Assembly (NCBI GenBank): GCA_049657775.1
Contig: JBASNZ010000099.1
Coordinates: 1 to 51,737, forward strand
Source: JBASNZ01 sp049657775
Lineage (GTDB): Bacteria; Actinomycetota; Coriobacteriia; Anaerosomatales; Anaerosomataceae
Direction: 5' to 3'
Length of the DNA: 51,737 nt
Under the pieces are notes generated by a model. That model was not told where the DNA came from and did no database searches. It worked only from the letters and a program-made list of their open reading frames with translations. Below, piece by piece: positions 44,038-51,737 of the stretch (the first letter of the stretch is position 1; each line of letters begins with the position of its first letter). A program made the position numbers and the translations under genes.

Positions 44038-44646
44038 CTACGGCGTTGGCTGCGTGGTAGCGGTTGCGCCCGTGCTCTCCGTCGGCACCGCTACTCCAGC
44101 TGTGACAGTGAACTGGATGGCGGGCTGATCTTGCAGGAGGGTGGCGACGGAGTTGGTGAGCCACACGTCGAACAGCTGATCCAGGTCGGCAAGCCTGACG
44201 AGGACCTTCGCGATCGACTTGTGGCCGTAGTCAGGCGTGTCGTCCGCGTCCACGGCATAGCCGTTGAGCTCGAGGTTCTGTGCCTCACCCGCGCCAAGTG
44301 TGGCAAGCCAGACGTCAGCGGGAAGGACCAGGGATATCTCATCCAGAAGTCTGCTCCAGTTGCGGCGCCCAGTGAGCGCCAGCACGGCGATGCTCCGGCG
44401 GCGCTGAAGCTCGGCGTCCTGATCTTCGAACACCTTAAGCGCGTCAGCCTGCTGCTTGGTCTGCTCAAGCGTCTGTGCCTGCGCGTCCAGATCCTTCTGC
44501 TTGCCATCCGCACGCACCAGCGCAAAGCCCCAGACGGCTGCGAGGAGCACGGCCACCGCGATAAAGGCGAATACCACGTACACGAGCCGCTTCTCGCCTT
44601 TACGTTTCTCGGTGATCTCCGGCGGGAGCAGGTTTACGCGCATCAT
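44038..44646 (-). CDS. pilN: Type IV pilus assembly protein PilN
   Basis: Bitopic membrane protein of 202 residues. Its extreme N-terminus, MRVNLLPPE, is the conserved segment that docks into cytoplasmic PilM. A membrane helix (about 22-45), coiled coil and ferredoxin-like domain follow. The ATGATG start overlaps the pilM stop, so PilM and PilN are made together. Tail is Thr/Pro-rich. Confidence 0.92.
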   Translation of the reverse strand: MMRVNLLPPEITEKRKGEKRLVYVVFAFIAVAVLLAAVWGFALVRADGKQKDLDAQAQTLEQTKQQADALKVFEDQDAELQRRRSIAVLALTGRRNWSRLLDEISLVLPADVWLATLGAGEAQNLELNGYAVDADDTPDYGHKSIAKVLVRLADLDQLFDVWLTNSVATLLQDQPAIQFTVTAGVAVPTESTGATATTQPTP

Positions 44647-45770
44647 GACTGGCCACCCCCCATCGCAAGTCCGATCGCGGTGACGCAGCCCATCCTATCG
44701 CCAGTGACCACCGACTGCAGTCCTCCGGGGACCTGGACACTTGCCAGCGGGTCTCCCAGGATCACCTGCGCCTGGAGGCCCTTCTCGAGGTAGCCCGCCA
44801 GGTTCTTCAGTTGCGCACCGCTGCCCGTGAGCAGGATGCGCTGAATAGTGCGCACCTGTGATGCCTGCGTAAGGTAGTAGTCGAGCGACCGCCGAACCTC
44901 GGCGATGAACTTGTTCACCTCTCGCTCCAGGGATTCCTGGACCACCTGCGCGGTCTGCTCCTCGACGTCCGGCGGGAACTGGGCAACGCCGGTATCGATA
45001 TCGGGCAGGCCGACTTTGATCTTAAGTGTCTCGGCTTCGTCGAACGTCAGGTTGAGCACGTTCGCGATGGCATGCGTGAACTGATCACCGGCAAGTGACG
45101 AAATGCGGTTGAAGCGCGGAATACCTCGCTCGACGACGGTGATGTTGGTGATGCCGGACGAGACGTGGATGACACCGGTCGCACCGGAGGTCTCGGCCTC
45201 ATCAGGGAAGAACTGCTGCGCGCCACCCATCAGGGCTCGCACGATGGCGAACGAAGAGACATCGATCTGCGTGAGCCTCAGGCCCGCGCCCTCGACCGCC
45301 TGCACTGCGGCGGCGATCATGTCACGGTGTGCCGCCACGAGCAGGACTTCCATCATGTGTTCGTCGCCTGGGGTCATGTAGTCGCCGATGATCTGGAAGT
45401 CCAGGATCGACTCCTCGACCGCCATCGGGATGTAGTCCTGCGCTTGATACTGTATCGCGCCCTCAAGCTCTGCACGCTCCATGAACGGCAGGTCGACAAG
45501 GCGGACGATGACCTTCTGATTTGAGACGCCGATACAGACGTCCTTGCCCTTCACGCCAGCACGGCGCCAGAGTTCTTTGATGGCGGCCGACACGTTCTCG
45601 GGGGCGACGATCTCGCCTTCGACAACGGAGCCCATCGGAACTTCAACGAAGCCGTAGGCGGTGAGGGCATACCCGGCACCCGACGGACGCATCTGAGCGA
45701 CGCGAACATGACCGGTGCCGATGTCCAAGCCTATTGCTGTGGAGCTGCTACCGAAGGAGAGGGAGCCCAA
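44643..45770 (-). CDS. pilM: Type IV pilus assembly ATPase-fold protein PilM
   Basis: Actin-like cytoplasmic protein that binds PilN and organises the pilus machine. It is 375 residues with IGLDIGTGHVRVAQ at the start, LPFMERAELEGAIQYQAQDYIP, and the late actin-fold loop LLTGSGAQLKNLAGYLE. The start is a TTG at 45770 with GGAGGA five bases upstream. A 185-base non-coding region with a hairpin and a TTGACA precedes it, so it may have its own promoter. Confidence 0.93.
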   Translation of the reverse strand: MGSLSFGSSSTAIGLDIGTGHVRVAQMRPSGAGYALTAYGFVEVPMGSVVEGEIVAPENVSAAIKELWRRAGVKGKDVCIGVSNQKVIVRLVDLPFMERAELEGAIQYQAQDYIPMAVEESILDFQIIGDYMTPGDEHMMEVLLVAAHRDMIAAAVQAVEGAGLRLTQIDVSSFAIVRALMGGAQQFFPDEAETSGATGVIHVSSGITNITVVERGIPRFNRISSLAGDQFTHAIANVLNLTFDEAETLKIKVGLPDIDTGVAQFPPDVEEQTAQVVQESLEREVNKFIAEVRRSLDYYLTQASQVRTIQRILLTGSGAQLKNLAGYLEKGLQAQVILGDPLASVQVPGGLQSVVTGDRMGCVTAIGLAMGGGQS

Positions 45771-45838
45771 GGGAATCCTCCTTCATCTGTGCCACGACGA
45801 GACTACGACGAGTGCTGGAACTATGAAATCCCCCTCGT

Positions 45839-45863
45839 GGTTCTCACCGGGCCGATGAGAACC
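45839..45863 (-). promoter_or_regulatory. Hairpin in the pilM leader
   Basis: GGTTCTCA (45839-45846) and TGAGAACC (45856-45863) form a perfect 8-base stem with a 9-base loop, about 70 bases upstream of the pilM TTG. No T-run follows, so it looks like a leader structure or protein site rather than a terminator. It does not match a riboswitch class that I know. Confidence 0.45.
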
Positions 45864-45915
45864 TGGCCTTGTGAAGTAACACACTGCATACATCCAACCG
45901 CACACGTAACGCTTT

Positions 45916-45921
45916 TGTCAA
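45916..45921 (-). promoter_or_regulatory. Candidate -35 element ahead of pilM
   Basis: A perfect TTGACA on the minus strand, 146 bases before the pilM start. The best -10 at normal distance is TTGGAT (spacing 18), a poor match, so the promoter is only tentative. It would drive pilMNOP separately from the minor-pilin genes. Confidence 0.3.
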
Positions 45922-45955
45922 TAAGCCGCCGCGTATGAGCGGATGTAGCGCAGAC

Positions 45956-47521
45956 CTACTGTCGGGTCCAAAGACCGGGCATGAGAAGGCCTATATCGAC
46001 GCCCGGAAGTGACTCAGGCAGGTACGTCGGAAGCAGTGGGTTGGTGATGAGACACATGTTGGGGTGATCTGACTCGATGTTCCCCGCGATGACCGATCCG
46101 CGCATGAGCACGTTGTGCTCGAAGTCAACGACGCCCTCAGCGTAGAACGCTCCCGCAAGCGTTGGGACCTCGTCACGCGCGGTCTCAGCGTTGTACGCGT
46201 TGGATGCTTGTGCCGAGACGACGATGTCTCCCGGCGTCACCAGCCCGAGGGCCCACTTGTTGTTCTCGCCTTGCGCGTTCGTGCCGTACGGTCGCAGATA
46301 ACCATCGATCTGGATGTCACCGTTGCAGACGATGCTGCCGTTGCCGACATACGTCATGTCCTCTGTGAAATGCAGCGGCCCATCGATGAAGACCGTGCCA
46401 GATATGTAGAGCCGGTTGTTCTCGTTATCGTACGCGAAGTCGTCCCACGTATTGGCAAGCGTGTAGTGCCCGTCGCCAGGAAGGTTGACGCCGTCAGTCG
46501 TGACGACGGAGCCCCACGAACCAAAGGAGCGACCGCCGATGCTGAGCCCGTACGGACCAGCGCCTTTGGTCGGTGTGATCGTTCCGTCCTGCGCGCCGAT
46601 GTACTTGTAGTTCAGGTTCCGCGCGGCCCGCGTGTCGGCGTACTCACGCGTCCAACCAACGGCGTTGGGAGGCTGCATGACTTGGTATCTCGCGCCGCTT
46701 CCGGGGAACACGTCGGTCTCGAGGTTGGCGGTCTGGGGCGCCACCGAGGCAGCCCCCCGGATGTTGTCGACCGATTCCGCCTGGGCCTTGGTCGCCCACT
46801 GCTCCATGTCCTCCATCCCGATCTCGGGAAGCCTGATGTCGGGCACGGAGTGCGACACGGAGCTAACGAATACGCCGCCCGCGTTCCCCTTGGCTGCGTT
46901 AGGTGGAACGTCTCCGTCGCAGAACACCTTGATGAGCTCAGACTCCGAGCCAAGCGTTCCGCTCGCGCCGATCGTTACGTCCCCGCCTCGCACGAACAGC
47001 GGACCCTCAAGGACCGACATGTTGTTGGCGATGGCGAGGTTCCCCTTCATGTAGAAGGGTCCGATGATGTTCGTGGTGCCGGCAAGGCCACCGGAACCGC
47101 TGATGAGCGACTGGTCGCCGGTACCGGCGAAGTTCATCTTCCACAAGTTCATGAAGTAGAACTGCTGGAGCACCGTCTCCGTGCTGCCATCGCTGCCGAG
47201 TCCGACCGACTTGAGCCTGTACTCTCCTGCGCCCAACTCCTCGAGCGTGATCGTGTACGCGCCGTCGGGCGTGCTCCCCGTGATCGGGTATGCGCTCTCT
47301 ATCGATTCCTCATTGAACGTAGTGAGCACAAGGTCCATGCCGGAGTTGGCAGCGCGGAACGCCCGTGACTCGTCCTCCACCCGCAGCGACTCGTGGAGGC
47401 TCTCGCTTGCCAGGTAGTAGGACCCGGCCGCAAGCACGGTGATGACCGCGATGACCCCAAGCACCGTGATCAGTGCGACACCACTGTCGTCACTCCACAG
47501 CCTTGCTCTGGACTTGGCCAT
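45956..47521 (-). CDS. GspK/PilX-like minor pilin with a long extracellular domain
   Basis: A 521-residue protein with a prepilin-like start: basic residues, then SDDSG followed by VALITVLGVIAVITVLAAG. The residue at +5 after the expected cleavage is Thr rather than Glu, as in GspK/PilX-type tip pilins. The outer part contains repeated short strand-turn units (GNLAIANNMSVLEGPLFVRG; GSIVCNGDIQIDGYL; ALMRG-like VLMRGSVIAGNIES). These suggest a beta-solenoid fold. It lies after the PilW-like gene in the minor-pilin set and ends 185 bases before pilM. Start ATG at 47521. Confidence 0.75.
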   Translation of the reverse strand: MAKSRARLWSDDSGVALITVLGVIAVITVLAAGSYYLASESLHESLRVEDESRAFRAANSGMDLVLTTFNEESIESAYPITGSTPDGAYTITLEELGAGEYRLKSVGLGSDGSTETVLQQFYFMNLWKMNFAGTGDQSLISGSGGLAGTTNIIGPFYMKGNLAIANNMSVLEGPLFVRGGDVTIGASGTLGSESELIKVFCDGDVPPNAAKGNAGGVFVSSVSHSVPDIRLPEIGMEDMEQWATKAQAESVDNIRGAASVAPQTANLETDVFPGSGARYQVMQPPNAVGWTREYADTRAARNLNYKYIGAQDGTITPTKGAGPYGLSIGGRSFGSWGSVVTTDGVNLPGDGHYTLANTWDDFAYDNENNRLYISGTVFIDGPLHFTEDMTYVGNGSIVCNGDIQIDGYLRPYGTNAQGENNKWALGLVTPGDIVVSAQASNAYNAETARDEVPTLAGAFYAEGVVDFEHNVLMRGSVIAGNIESDHPNMCLITNPLLPTYLPESLPGVDIGLLMPGLWTRQ

Positions 47522-47542
47522 CTAAGCTCCTCCTTGACGCCA

Positions 47543-48136
47543 TCAATTCCGGAACAGGATCGTTCGCGAATCGGTGAACTGGTGCTCATCGTACTCTGCG
47601 ACGATCGTGACTTTGATGGACGACGCGTCGGAGTAGATGTCCCCGTAGGATCCTGAGGTGATCTCGGTGCCGTCCGCCCGGTAGTAGCGGAACAGCGGCA
47701 CGTTCTCGGCTATGTTGTAGTTGTTCTCCGACCACGCGAACGATCTCGGCGGTGTGTCGTAGACATTGGCCTGTAGGTTGTACTCGGACATCGAGTACAG
47801 CAGCCGATGATCCGCCGTAGCCTCAATAACCCAATCCTCGGCATGCCCGTCATTGTCCGAGTCGGTCGTCATCTTGATCCGGTACGCAGTAGCGCCAGGA
47901 TACGAGTCATCGATCTGGTACTGCTGCATCAGCACCTTCTCCGCCTGCTCAAGCGGCGCGCCGATCTCACGCGCCAGCCACACTTGCCGGTCGCTCGCCT
48001 GCGAACCGTTGCTGGCGACGCCGTAGCCTAGCCAGGAGACGCCCAGGATGATTCCGAGCAGCCCCATCGACGCGATCAGTTCCGAGAGCGTGAAACCCTC
48101 GTCACCAATCATGCGTTCAAGCCACGCGGGCCTCAC
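47543..48136 (-). CDS. PilW/GspJ-like minor prepilin
   Basis: A 197-residue prepilin: leader to Gly14, then FTLSELIASMGLLGIILGV with the Glu at +5. The mature domain has strands near AYRIKMTTDSDNDGHAEDW and SIKVTIVAEYDEHQF. The start is taken as the GTG at 48136 that overlaps the preceding gene's stop (GTGA); GTG codons at 48139 and 48145 are alternatives. The gene follows the PilV-like and precedes the PilX-like one, the usual minor-pilin order. Confidence 0.8.
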   Translation of the reverse strand: MRPAWLERMIGDEGFTLSELIASMGLLGIILGVSWLGYGVASNGSQASDRQVWLAREIGAPLEQAEKVLMQQYQIDDSYPGATAYRIKMTTDSDNDGHAEDWVIEATADHRLLYSMSEYNLQANVYDTPPRSFAWSENNYNIAENVPLFRYYRADGTEITSGSYGDIYSDASSIKVTIVAEYDEHQFTDSRTILFRN

Positions 48137-49701
48137 CACGACCACACCCCGTCTGGGAAGGTCCCGCTGACCTGGCCGGACGGACCGACCTTGTTGGAAA
48201 CGACCGTCTGGGGACCCTGTTCGGTTGCGCCGTACCCGTCAGGGACGACGTACACCTCGCAGTAGTAGTAAACGGTCGGAACGACCTGGTTGTTGCTGCC
48301 GTTGCCCGTGGCTGCAAAGGTCTCCGTGACGGTCCTTCCAGTGGCTGCAAGCAGCGTGGGGGCCCCCGTTCCGACGACACGATACCACCGGTAGACCGGC
48401 GTTTGGGCCACCGGGAAACTCGGAGGCGTAACGGAAACGGAGGTAGTCATGCTCTCGGGTTTGTTTGATTTGATGTCCACGATGTAAGTCCCGTACACTC
48501 TGGGCTTGGTGAACCAGCAAACGCTGATCGGGCCGTAGTCCGACACCAGGGAATCGATGTTGCGCGGGCTCTCGGCGCTGATCTTCAGACAGTAGCGTCC
48601 GAAGGAGTCCGTGGATGTCATGTCATACGAGTTCGTGGTCGATTCAGGCAACGGAGTCTCCGGCCAGTCCCAGTTGGAATCCGGTCCCAGAGTGGAACTT
48701 ACGGGTGACCTCTGTTGCCAGACATGCAGACGGTAGGATGGCGCGGGCGTAGTCCCGTCCAAGACCGCATCCCAGTTGATTCGGGACGACTTGTCGGTGA
48801 GTCCGACACCCGTGGGTCGCCCCGGTGCGGGCGGCGCCCAGTTGTCGACGAGGTAGTGTCTGACGGTGTACTTGCTCACGCCTGCGCTGTCTATCGCGTA
48901 GGCGCTGATGGTGCGCATCCCGTCTGATATCGAGTAGACGGTCGAGGTGGGTTCGGTACCCACCTGCACGTCATGCTGCTGCAGGGTGTACCAGATGAAC
49001 GATGGACTGCTCCATACCATCTGATCATCGAATTCCGTCCAAGAAGCCTTGGTGTCGTTCTGGCGCTCAAGGATGTAGGTATTGTCACTCCACATGGAGA
49101 CGCCGTAGACAAGCCGTCCCTCGGTGACCGCAACATCAACCCCCAGGTCGAGCGAGCCACCAGCATGCAGGTCGGACCACACGATGGTTCCCTCAGGTGG
49201 GGTACCACTGTCGAAAGCGACAGTCGGGGCCTCAGCATTGGCGTTCGTGAGGTACTGAGCGCGATCGCGGATCAGTACCGATGTTGCGTACGTCATCACC
49301 TGCGAGCCACCCCGGGTGACCGTCATCTCAACCGCAAGACGCTTGAGCAACGGGCTGGTGCTCGACGTAAGCGTAGTTGGGATCGACACGGTCGGACGGA
49401 TGCTGATCAGATACTCACCCACGGTCTGGGTGGACTCGGCGGAAAGGACGCCGGCACCCGTGCCGACCAGATCGATCTGCGCGAACTCAAGCGATTGGAC
49501 GTGCTCCACGTAGGTGTTGAGAGCATTGACCATGACCGTTCGCTGCTTAGCGGACTGACCCATCATGGTCGTGGTACCGATGAGGCCGAGTACCGCCGTA
49601 AGCACGAAGAAGAAGATGACAGCGGAGACCACGACCTCGATCATCGACAGTCCGTCATCACGTCTCAGCCGATCGCCGATCGGCAGTCTCTTCACAATCA
49701 C
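48133..49701 (-). CDS. Large PilV-like minor prepilin with Fn3/Ig-type C-terminal domains
   Basis: A 522-residue prepilin-type protein. Its leader ends RRDDG (Gly17), then LSMIEVVVSAVIFFFVLTAV with Glu at +5. After the pilin-like region comes an Fn3-like domain (about 289-400: PPAPGRPTGVGLTDKSSRIN, a WDAV strand and SYRLHVW). A second Ig/Fn3-like unit (about 410-505) ends ...YYCEVYVVPDGYG. Typical PilV proteins are about 150-200 residues, so this one carries a large added region, perhaps an adhesive tip. GTG start at 49701 has AAGGAGG eight bases upstream; the open frame continues 35 codons further without a signal-like sequence. Confidence 0.78.
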   Translation of the reverse strand: MIVKRLPIGDRLRRDDGLSMIEVVVSAVIFFFVLTAVLGLIGTTTMMGQSAKQRTVMVNALNTYVEHVQSLEFAQIDLVGTGAGVLSAESTQTVGEYLISIRPTVSIPTTLTSSTSPLLKRLAVEMTVTRGGSQVMTYATSVLIRDRAQYLTNANAEAPTVAFDSGTPPEGTIVWSDLHAGGSLDLGVDVAVTEGRLVYGVSMWSDNTYILERQNDTKASWTEFDDQMVWSSPSFIWYTLQQHDVQVGTEPTSTVYSISDGMRTISAYAIDSAGVSKYTVRHYLVDNWAPPAPGRPTGVGLTDKSSRINWDAVLDGTTPAPSYRLHVWQQRSPVSSTLGPDSNWDWPETPLPESTTNSYDMTSTDSFGRYCLKISAESPRNIDSLVSDYGPISVCWFTKPRVYGTYIVDIKSNKPESMTTSVSVTPPSFPVAQTPVYRWYRVVGTGAPTLLAATGRTVTETFAATGNGSNNQVVPTVYYYCEVYVVPDGYGATEQGPQTVVSNKVGPSGQVSGTFPDGVWSW

Positions 49702-49834
49702 AGCTCGGTCCTCCTTACGCGCATCGACGAACGCGGTGCCCGCATCTTCATTACGAGTATCGGCAGCGTCAGCGAGGTACTTGACACCCCCTGTGACGTG
49801 GTTCACGCCTCCACGACAGTATGTACCCGCGTCC

Positions 49835-50674
49835 CTAGCCCAAACCTACCAGCTTCAGGTACCAGGAAAGGGCAGACTCACCCCAGATCACCGTGAACAT
49901 GGCTCCAAGAGCAAGGAATGGCCCGAACGGGATGCGGCCCTGCATCCCCTCTGCGGATCCGCGATGTGCGAGCACCCCCCATACGGCCCCAACCACGCTG
50001 CCGACGAACAGAACGATCGGGACGTAGGGTCCCACGAAGAGGCCCACCGCGCCCAGGAGCTTGACGTCGCCCATACCCAGGCCGCTCTTGCCTCTGATCG
50101 CAGAATAGAGCAGCGAGATCAGCAGAGTGACTCCTCCCCCGAGCAGCACTCCGCTTGCCGCAAGCATCGCCGGCTGCCACCACGGTCGATCTGCGAACGA
50201 CCCCACGAAGGGGACGACCGGGATGCCGGTGACCGCCGAAAGAAGCACACCGGCGCACCCGATCCCAGCCATGACGGCCACGAGTGCATTTGGCAGTCGC
50301 ATGTGATCGAGGTCGATGGCGCTCAAGACGAGCAGAAGGTAGAAGAATGCAGCCGCGAAGACCGATCGCCACGAGACGCCGAACCGCACCGCCGCGGCGA
50401 TCGCGAGACTGGCGCTCGCGAGTTCGATCACAGGGTATCTGCGCGAGATTCGCGCGTCGCATGATCGGCAGCGACCCCTGAGGAGCAGCCAGGAAAGTAC
50501 AGGGACATTGTCGTACCAGTTGATGGGCGTGTCGCACGAAGGGCAGTGCGACGCCGGTGTGGAGAGCGACTCGCCCCGCGGAAACCGCCAGATCACGACG
50601 TTGGCGAAGCTTCCGAAGACGAGCCCGAGAAGGCCCATCATGGCAAAGAAGAACGGCTGTGGCATGTGCTGCAT
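49835..50674 (-). CDS. pilD: Prepilin peptidase/N-methyltransferase PilD
   Basis: Membrane aspartic protease that cleaves prepilin leaders and methylates the new N-terminus. It is 279 residues from ATG 50674. It has GLVFGSFANVVIWR, a zinc-type cysteine pair set CPSC...CRSC in the methyltransferase domain, and the two catalytic aspartates in AIDLDHMRLPN and GMGDVKLLGA. Seven or eight membrane helices are expected. Alternative starts at 50665 (ATG) and 50710 (GTG) cannot be excluded, since no strong ribosome site is seen. Confidence 0.93.
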   Translation of the reverse strand: MQHMPQPFFFAMMGLLGLVFGSFANVVIWRFPRGESLSTPASHCPSCDTPINWYDNVPVLSWLLLRGRCRSCDARISRRYPVIELASASLAIAAAVRFGVSWRSVFAAAFFYLLLVLSAIDLDHMRLPNALVAVMAGIGCAGVLLSAVTGIPVVPFVGSFADRPWWQPAMLAASGVLLGGGVTLLISLLYSAIRGKSGLGMGDVKLLGAVGLFVGPYVPIVLFVGSVVGAVWGVLAHRGSAEGMQGRIPFGPFLALGAMFTVIWGESALSWYLKLVGLG

Positions 50675-50756
50675 CCAATAGTGTGACGGTGCGTGTCCTC
50701 TCGGGAGCACGGTACTAAAGAGCAGGGGTACCGTGCAACCTTCAGCACAAAGAGAA

Positions 50757-50781
50757 GAGCCGGGGCACGACGCCCCGGCTC
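50757..50781 (-). terminator. Rho-independent terminator after the major pilin gene
   Basis: Perfect 10-base GC-rich arms (50757-50766, 50772-50781) with a 5-base loop, followed on the minus strand by TTCTCTTTG. It lies 21 bases after the pilin stop and would insulate the abundant pilin message from pilD. Confidence 0.75.
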
Positions 50782-50802
50782 CTCAGGCGGTGCTGGTACG
50801 TC

Positions 50803-51183
50803 TTAGTAGTGACCGTGCGCATTCGTGGTCGCGGGACAGGTGGTGTTGCCGGAGGTCAGTGTGTACATGTTACAAGCCTCGGGGCACTCGGGGGCTTCCT
50901 TGATGTAGCCGTTGGCGCCGAGCAGGGTGTTGGTGGCACCCGTGCCGCTGGTACCGAGCACGCCGTCCGTGTTGCCGACAACGTTCGTCGGGCTGGCGGC
51001 CAGGTACTGCTGCACTGCGCCTTCGATCGTCCGCTGGTTCGAGTGGCAGGTGCGCTGGCGAGCCGTGCGGGATGCAGCGTTGAAGACAGGGATAGCGATG
51101 GCAACAAGGATACCGATAATGAGAACGACGACCATCAGTTCGACAAGGGTGAAGCCCTTGTCACTCTTCCTGAACATCCGCAT
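50803..51183 (-). CDS. pilA: Type IV major pilin (PilA-like)
   Basis: A 126-residue prepilin. The 10-residue leader MRMFRKSDKG ends at Gly10, then FTLVELMVVVLIIGILVAIA with Glu at +5, the canonical type IVa N-terminus. The short globular part contains four cysteines (46, 100, 104, 116), probably two disulfides, and a Thr/Asn/Gly-rich middle. ATG at 51183 has GAGGAGG nine bases upstream. A leader hairpin precedes the gene and a strong terminator follows it, consistent with a highly expressed single-gene message. Confidence 0.93.
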   Translation of the reverse strand: MRMFRKSDKGFTLVELMVVVLIIGILVAIAIPVFNAASRTARQRTCHSNQRTIEGAVQQYLAASPTNVVGNTDGVLGTSGTGATNTLLGANGYIKEAPECPEACNMYTLTSGNTTCPATTNAHGHY

Positions 51184-51205
51184 CGATGTCCACCTCCTCT
51201 TGATC

Positions 51206-51221
51206 GGGGTCCTCGGACCCC
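51206..51221 (-). promoter_or_regulatory. Hairpin in the pilin leader
   Basis: GGGGTC (51206-51211) and GACCCC (51216-51221) pair around a 4-base loop, directly upstream of the ribosome site of the pilin gene. It may protect the 5' end of the message or affect translation start. Confidence 0.4.
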
Positions 51222-51307
51222 CTGTTAAGGCCTACAAATGGTTGTATCGGCGTTCGGGAGCGCACCTTTAGCACTTGGTCAGAAAAAGACAGAACATGTG
51301 ACCCACA

Positions 51308-51737
51308 TCACTTGACGAGCGTGATGACCTGGAACATCGGCATGTACAAAGCGATCACGATACCGCCGACGACGACGGCCAAAGTCGCCATCATGATAGG
51401 CTCGATAATGGAGGTCAGACCATCCACGGAGGTGCCGACTTCCTCGTCGTAGAAGTCGGCGACCTTTGTGAGCATCGCGTCGAGCGCGCCGGTCTCCTCA
51501 CCTACGGCGATCATCTGGACGAGCATGGAGGGAAAGACGGGGCTCTCGGCGAGCGGCTTGGCAATGGTCTCGCCCTCCTTGACCGCAGCCCTGACGCCCT
51601 TGACAGCGCGCGCAACGACTTCGTTGCCGGCCGTGTCGCTGACGATGTCCAGCGCGGAGAGGATGGGAACACCGGCGGCCACGAGCGTACCGAACGTCCG
51701 TGTGAACCGCGCGAGTGACAGCTTGCGGATCAGAGGC
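51308..51737 (-). CDS. pilC: Type IV pilus inner-membrane platform protein PilC (N-terminus beyond the window)
   Basis: The last 142 codons of a GspF/PilC platform protein are visible; the gene continues past 51737. Seen are the family motifs LARFTRTFGTLVAAGVPIL (next to the window edge), the helical region with MLVQMIAVGEETGALD, and the last membrane segment MMATLAVVVGGIVIALYMPM. It lies 124 bases upstream of the pilin gene. pilB and pilT would be expected just outside the window. Confidence 0.93.
   Translation of the reverse strand, partial: PLIRKLSLARFTRTFGTLVAAGVPILSALDIVSDTAGNEVVARAVKGVRAAVKEGETIAKPLAESPVFPSMLVQMIAVGEETGALDAMLTKVADFYDEEVGTSVDGLTSIIEPIMMATLAVVVGGIVIALYMPMFQVITLVK

Noticed and set aside
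46115..47368. A 417-codon plus-strand open frame opposite the PilX-like gene.
   Set aside because: No motif; composition typical of an antisense shadow, while the minus frame has a clear prepilin start.
50803..51183. The short pilin as a conductive (Geobacter-type) pilin.
   Set aside because: The mature protein is about 116 residues and not rich in aromatic residues, unlike the roughly 60-residue aromatic pilins; four cysteines suggest an ordinary disulfide-stabilised head.
1..51737. tRNA/rRNA genes, CRISPR arrays, insertion sequences and prophage genes.
   Set aside because: I saw no cloverleaf with a typical T-arm, no regularly spaced direct repeats, no transposase or phage genes; the only recombinase is a housekeeping-type XerD.

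Overview
The window is GC-rich, gene-dense DNA (about 45 protein genes, most in overlapping or near-abutting runs) from a monoderm, probably a deep-branching actinobacterium related to environmental Coriobacteriia. Three things point there. The mraZ-rsmH-ftsL-ftsI-murE-murF-mraY-murD division/wall cluster is of Gram-positive type. The tlyA-nadK-recN-steA-steB...pyrG...xerD order is the one known from Mycobacterium. The type IV pilus cluster has no PilQ secretin in the visible part. The lineage is an inference from gene order; no rRNA is present.

Layout: (1) 1-8651, minus strand: cell-division and wall operon from mraZ to a murD cut by the window edge, with a four-repeat MraZ-box array upstream of mraZ. 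(2) 8652-10477, plus strand: a 49-codon membrane peptide, a DUF4349 lipoprotein and a small membrane protein. (3) 10489-15318, minus: a BMP-family nucleoside-type ABC importer with two tandem hairpins between the binding-protein gene and the ATPase gene. (4) 15442-20512, minus: XerD-like recombinase, alanine dehydrogenase, DUF3866 protein, CTP synthase. (5) 20521-27785: an envelope block made of a MraY/WecA-like transferase, a large lipoprotein/polytopic membrane protein, a MurJ-type flippase, a GT2 glycosyltransferase, SteB and SteA. (6) 27838-34369, minus: recN, nadK, tlyA, dxs, xseB, nusB, asp23. (7) 34362-37646, minus: biotin carboxylase and a carboxyltransferase fused to a complete AccB-type biotin carrier. 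(8) 37762-42626, minus: efp, pepP, aroQ, fused aroKB, aroC. (9) 42732-51737, minus: type IV pilus genes pilP-like, pilO, pilN, pilM, three minor pilins (GspK/PilX-like, PilW-like, and a large PilV-like protein with Fn3-type domains), pilD, major pilin, and a pilC cut by the edge.

The genes serve wall precursor synthesis and export, isoprenoid (DXP), chorismate, NAD(P), CTP and anaplerotic metabolism, translation, DNA repair and pilus assembly. The best candidate for an undescribed system is the envelope block at 20.5-27.8 kb. There an initiating polyprenyl-phosphate sugar transferase, a glycosyltransferase, a MurJ-family flippase and an extracytoplasmic membrane protein of unknown role lie beside SteA/SteB, which suggests a lipid-linked glycan pathway tied to division. 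The clearest structural novelty is the PycB-AccB fusion at the classical accB locus. No tRNA, rRNA, CRISPR array, insertion sequence or prophage was recognised.
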